Positions 41,772 through 43,405 of a stretch of 43,405 nt of DNA are shown here, piece by piece. Origin of the DNA: Verrucomicrobia bacterium Tous-C9LFEB (GTDB lineage: Bacteria; Verrucomicrobiota; Verrucomicrobiia; Methylacidiphilales; UBA1321); assembly GCA_002304345.1 (NCBI GenBank), contig NEUU01000029.1, forward strand, positions 1 through 43,405, in the 5' to 3' direction. The notes under the pieces are model-generated. The model was not told where the DNA came from and did no database searches. It saw only the letters and a program-made list of their open reading frames with translations. Position 1 is the first letter of the stretch, and every line of letters begins with the position of its first letter. The position numbers and the translations under genes were made by a program.

Positions 41772-41823
41772 GTCTCGGTTTCCACTGCTTGTCGAAAACG
41801 AAAAATGCGTTTACGGTTTTCCC

Positions 41824-42672
41824 ATGCAATTCAGCCATCCGCGGCACGATGTTCATGTCCCCGACGGCCTCGACCCTCGCGACGCGCTCATCCGCACCAC
41901 GCACCTCGCCATTGCGGCGCACCAGGACGATATCGAAATCATGGCCTACCACGGCATCGCGGAATGCTACGACTCGAAGGACAAATGGTTCAGCGGCGTG
42001 GTCGTGACCAATGGCGCGGGCAGTCCGCGCGCGGGCGCCTTTGCGCAATACACCGACGAGCAGATGCAGGACATCCGCCGCCGCGAACAGCGCAAGGCCG
42101 CCGACATCGGCAAATACTCCATCCAGCTTCAACTCGCCCATCCCAGCGGCGCGGTGAAGGACCCGCAACGCAACGACGTTCGCGCCGACCTGCGCAAGAT
42201 CCTCGAAATCGCGCTCCCGAAAGTGGTCTATCTTCATAACCCCGCCGACAAGCACGACACCCACGTCGCCGTTTTCCTTCGCGGCATCGAAGCGCTGCGC
42301 TCGCTGCCAGCTGCGGAACGACCGGAAAAAGTCTACGGCTGCGAAGTCTGGCGCGATCTCGACTGGCTGCTCGCGGAAGATAAACGCGCGCTCGCTGTCA
42401 ACGCCCGGCCCGAACTCGCCACCGCCCTGCTGGAAGTATTCGAATCGCAAATTGCCGGAGGTAAACGGTACGATCTCGCTGCGGTCGGTCGTCGCCTCGC
42501 CAATGCGACCTTCGCCGAATCGCACGCGACAGACACGGTCAACGCGCTCACCTGGGCGATGGACCTCACCCCGCTCCTCGTGGACAATTCCCTCGATCCC
42601 ACCCAGTTCACCCTCGCGCATCTCGACCGCCTCAAGGCCGACGTCGCGCAGCGTCTGCAACGCTTCAGCTAA
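41824..42672 (+). CDS. PIG-L/LmbE-family deacetylase
   Basis: A 282-residue protein of the PIG-L (LmbE-like) zinc hydrolase family, whose members remove N-acetyl groups from GlcNAc-containing substrates. The first zinc motif is AAHQDDIEIMAYHG, where the usual AHPDDxE proline is replaced by Gln; the ligands His, Asp and the catalytic Asp are kept. The second motif, which provides the other His, is NPADKHDTHVAVF. Also typical are VVTNGAGSPRAGAF and RREQRKAADIGKY. I chose the ATG at 41824: an upstream in-frame TTG (41737) would translate the right arm of the palindromic element as NSVNSVNFVKK, which is unlikely to be protein. The substrate is unknown; bacillithiol/mycothiol-type or surface-sugar deacetylation are options. 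Confidence 0.84.
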   Translation: MQFSHPRHDVHVPDGLDPRDALIRTTHLAIAAHQDDIEIMAYHGIAECYDSKDKWFSGVVVTNGAGSPRAGAFAQYTDEQMQDIRRREQRKAADIGKYSIQLQLAHPSGAVKDPQRNDVRADLRKILEIALPKVVYLHNPADKHDTHVAVFLRGIEALRSLPAAERPEKVYGCEVWRDLDWLLAEDKRALAVNARPELATALLEVFESQIAGGKRYDLAAVGRRLANATFAESHATDTVNALTWAMDLTPLLVDNSLDPTQFTLAHLDRLKADVAQRLQRFS

Positions 42673-42693
42673 CACAAAACGCAAAGGGGCAAT

Positions 42694-43236
42694 ATGGGAA
42701 TGATCTTCTTGGCGAACGCGGGCGTTCCGATGCTTTTATTGCAAGGGCCGGCCTTGGCACTCATGCTGGCTCCGGTAATTTTTATTGAGGCATCCTTGTG
42801 TCGTCGTTTTTTATCATTACCGACCAATAAAGCGTTCTGGGGTGTGGCTTTTGCCAATTTGATTTCAACCTTTATTGGTTTTCCGATTCTCTGGTTGATA
42901 TTAGTCGTAATACAGATGGCCGGCTTAGGCGGGAATAAGTCCTACGGAATGGAAACTCTGGCGCTAAAAATTTATGCGGTCACAGTTCAAGCCCCTTGGC
43001 TTATTCCCTATGAGACTGATTTATACTGGATGTTGCCGACCGCAGGTCTTGTACTCCTAGTGCCTACTTTTTTCGTCTCAGTCTACATCGAGCGTTGGTT
43101 TTGCCGCTGGTATTGGAAATACGAGGATCGTGCGACGTTAAATAAAGCATTCTGGAAGATTCATTGCGCATCCTACTCATTGCTCGTGGGAGTCGGGTTG
43201 TGTCTGCTCGCGTATAGCTTGCAACACAAGTGGTAG
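42694..43236 (+). CDS. Small polytopic membrane protein, unknown
   Basis: A 180-residue protein with about four hydrophobic segments (residues 5-33, 46-74, 105-130 and 155-175) and little soluble sequence. A short cytoplasmic-looking stretch reads YIERWFCRWYWKYEDRATLN. It starts 21 bp after the PIG-L gene, so it may share its message, although the DNA is less GC-rich. I recognise no family and propose no function. Confidence 0.65.
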   Translation: MGMIFLANAGVPMLLLQGPALALMLAPVIFIEASLCRRFLSLPTNKAFWGVAFANLISTFIGFPILWLILVVIQMAGLGGNKSYGMETLALKIYAVTVQAPWLIPYETDLYWMLPTAGLVLLVPTFFVSVYIERWFCRWYWKYEDRATLNKAFWKIHCASYSLLVGVGLCLLAYSLQHKW

Positions 43237-43277
43237 CGATAGTGTCAATACCCACACACCCCGCTGCTCACGCGGCA

Positions 43278-43295
43278 CCCCTCTTGATAGAGGGG
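43278..43295. other. Short hairpin near the window end
   Basis: CCCCTCT (43278-43284), loop TGAT, AGAGGGG (43289-43295). No T-run follows. The last 170 bp of the window hold nothing else that I can support. Confidence 0.4.
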
Positions 43296-43405
43296 ATTTC
43301 GGCAACTGTGAGTCTCGAGAGCATGAATCCCCTTGTCTTTTAGAATTGTGGTAGACAAAGAGGCGAACGCTTTCCTGATCGGTCCGGTGATTGCCGGGAG
43401 CTGAA

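Noticed and set aside
41737..41823. N-terminal extension of the PIG-L protein from a TTG.
   Set aside because: It would translate the arm of the palindromic element, and the family fold begins after 41824.
41221..42684. A 487-residue minus-strand frame joining part of the Nudix region with the antisense of PIG-L.
   Set aside because: It reads the Nudix gene in the wrong frame and runs through the palindromic element; both sense genes are well supported.

Overview
The window looks like a chromosomal segment of a GC-rich Gram-negative fermenter. I would place it in the Verrucomicrobiota (an Opitutus- or Terrimicrobium-like lineage). That is an inference from gene content: a Wood-Werkman propionate pathway, a GH106-type glycosidase, a porin-led pst operon, FolE2, and intergenic spaces packed with palindromic repeats. 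No rRNA, tRNA or other phylogenetic marker is present to prove it. I found no CRISPR, integrase, transposase or recognisable transcription regulator.

Layout. 1-2000: a small SH3-domain lipoprotein and leuC, both on the minus strand. 2044-4471: two tandem polytopic membrane proteins that match eukaryotic ALG10 (DIE2/ALG10 glucosyltransferase) motif by motif. 4468-4786: a chain of hairpins. 4787-5275: a Nudix hydrolase. 5640-12532: a phosphate-acquisition operon (porin, pstS, pstC, pstA, pstB, phoU) preceded by a PHO-box-like repeat. 12533-12950: an 85-bp tandem repeat. 12951-17789: a polysaccharide-related group (GT2, convergent GT4, large YfhO-like membrane protein). 18022-23078 (minus): orphan modA, a large GH106-family glycosidase, and folE2. 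23190-24383: two paralogous small exported proteins of unknown function.

24532-39891 is the metabolic core. It encodes the transcarboxylase 5S subunit, an undetected-by-size 52-residue ORF, both methylmalonyl-CoA mutase subunits and the chaperone MeaB. After an interruption by two unrelated membrane-protein genes come methylmalonyl-CoA epimerase, the 12S carboxyltransferase, an OadG-like membrane-anchor protein, the 1.3S biotin carrier, biotin ligase, and a succinate/propionate-type CoA-transferase. Together these convert succinate to propionate through succinyl-CoA, (R)- then (S)-methylmalonyl-CoA and propionyl-CoA, passing the carboxyl group to pyruvate to regenerate oxaloacetate. No biotin carboxylase or membrane decarboxylase beta subunit is present, which favours transcarboxylase over propionyl-CoA carboxylase or a sodium pump. 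The OadG-like protein is the unexpected part.

39892-43405: a terminator and palindrome region, an AT-rich exported protein, a Nudix hydrolase divergent from a PIG-L-type deacetylase, and a small membrane protein.

The most original signals are: (1) a roughly 95-bp palindromic element built from 9-bp units, found three times, each time at the 5' end of a gene and once supplying signal-peptide codons; (2) the bacterial ALG10-like pair; (3) the 52-residue ORF coupled to the mutase; (4) a transcarboxylase whose 5S subunit ends in a copy of the biotin carrier's N-terminal segment and which is accompanied by an OadG-like anchor.
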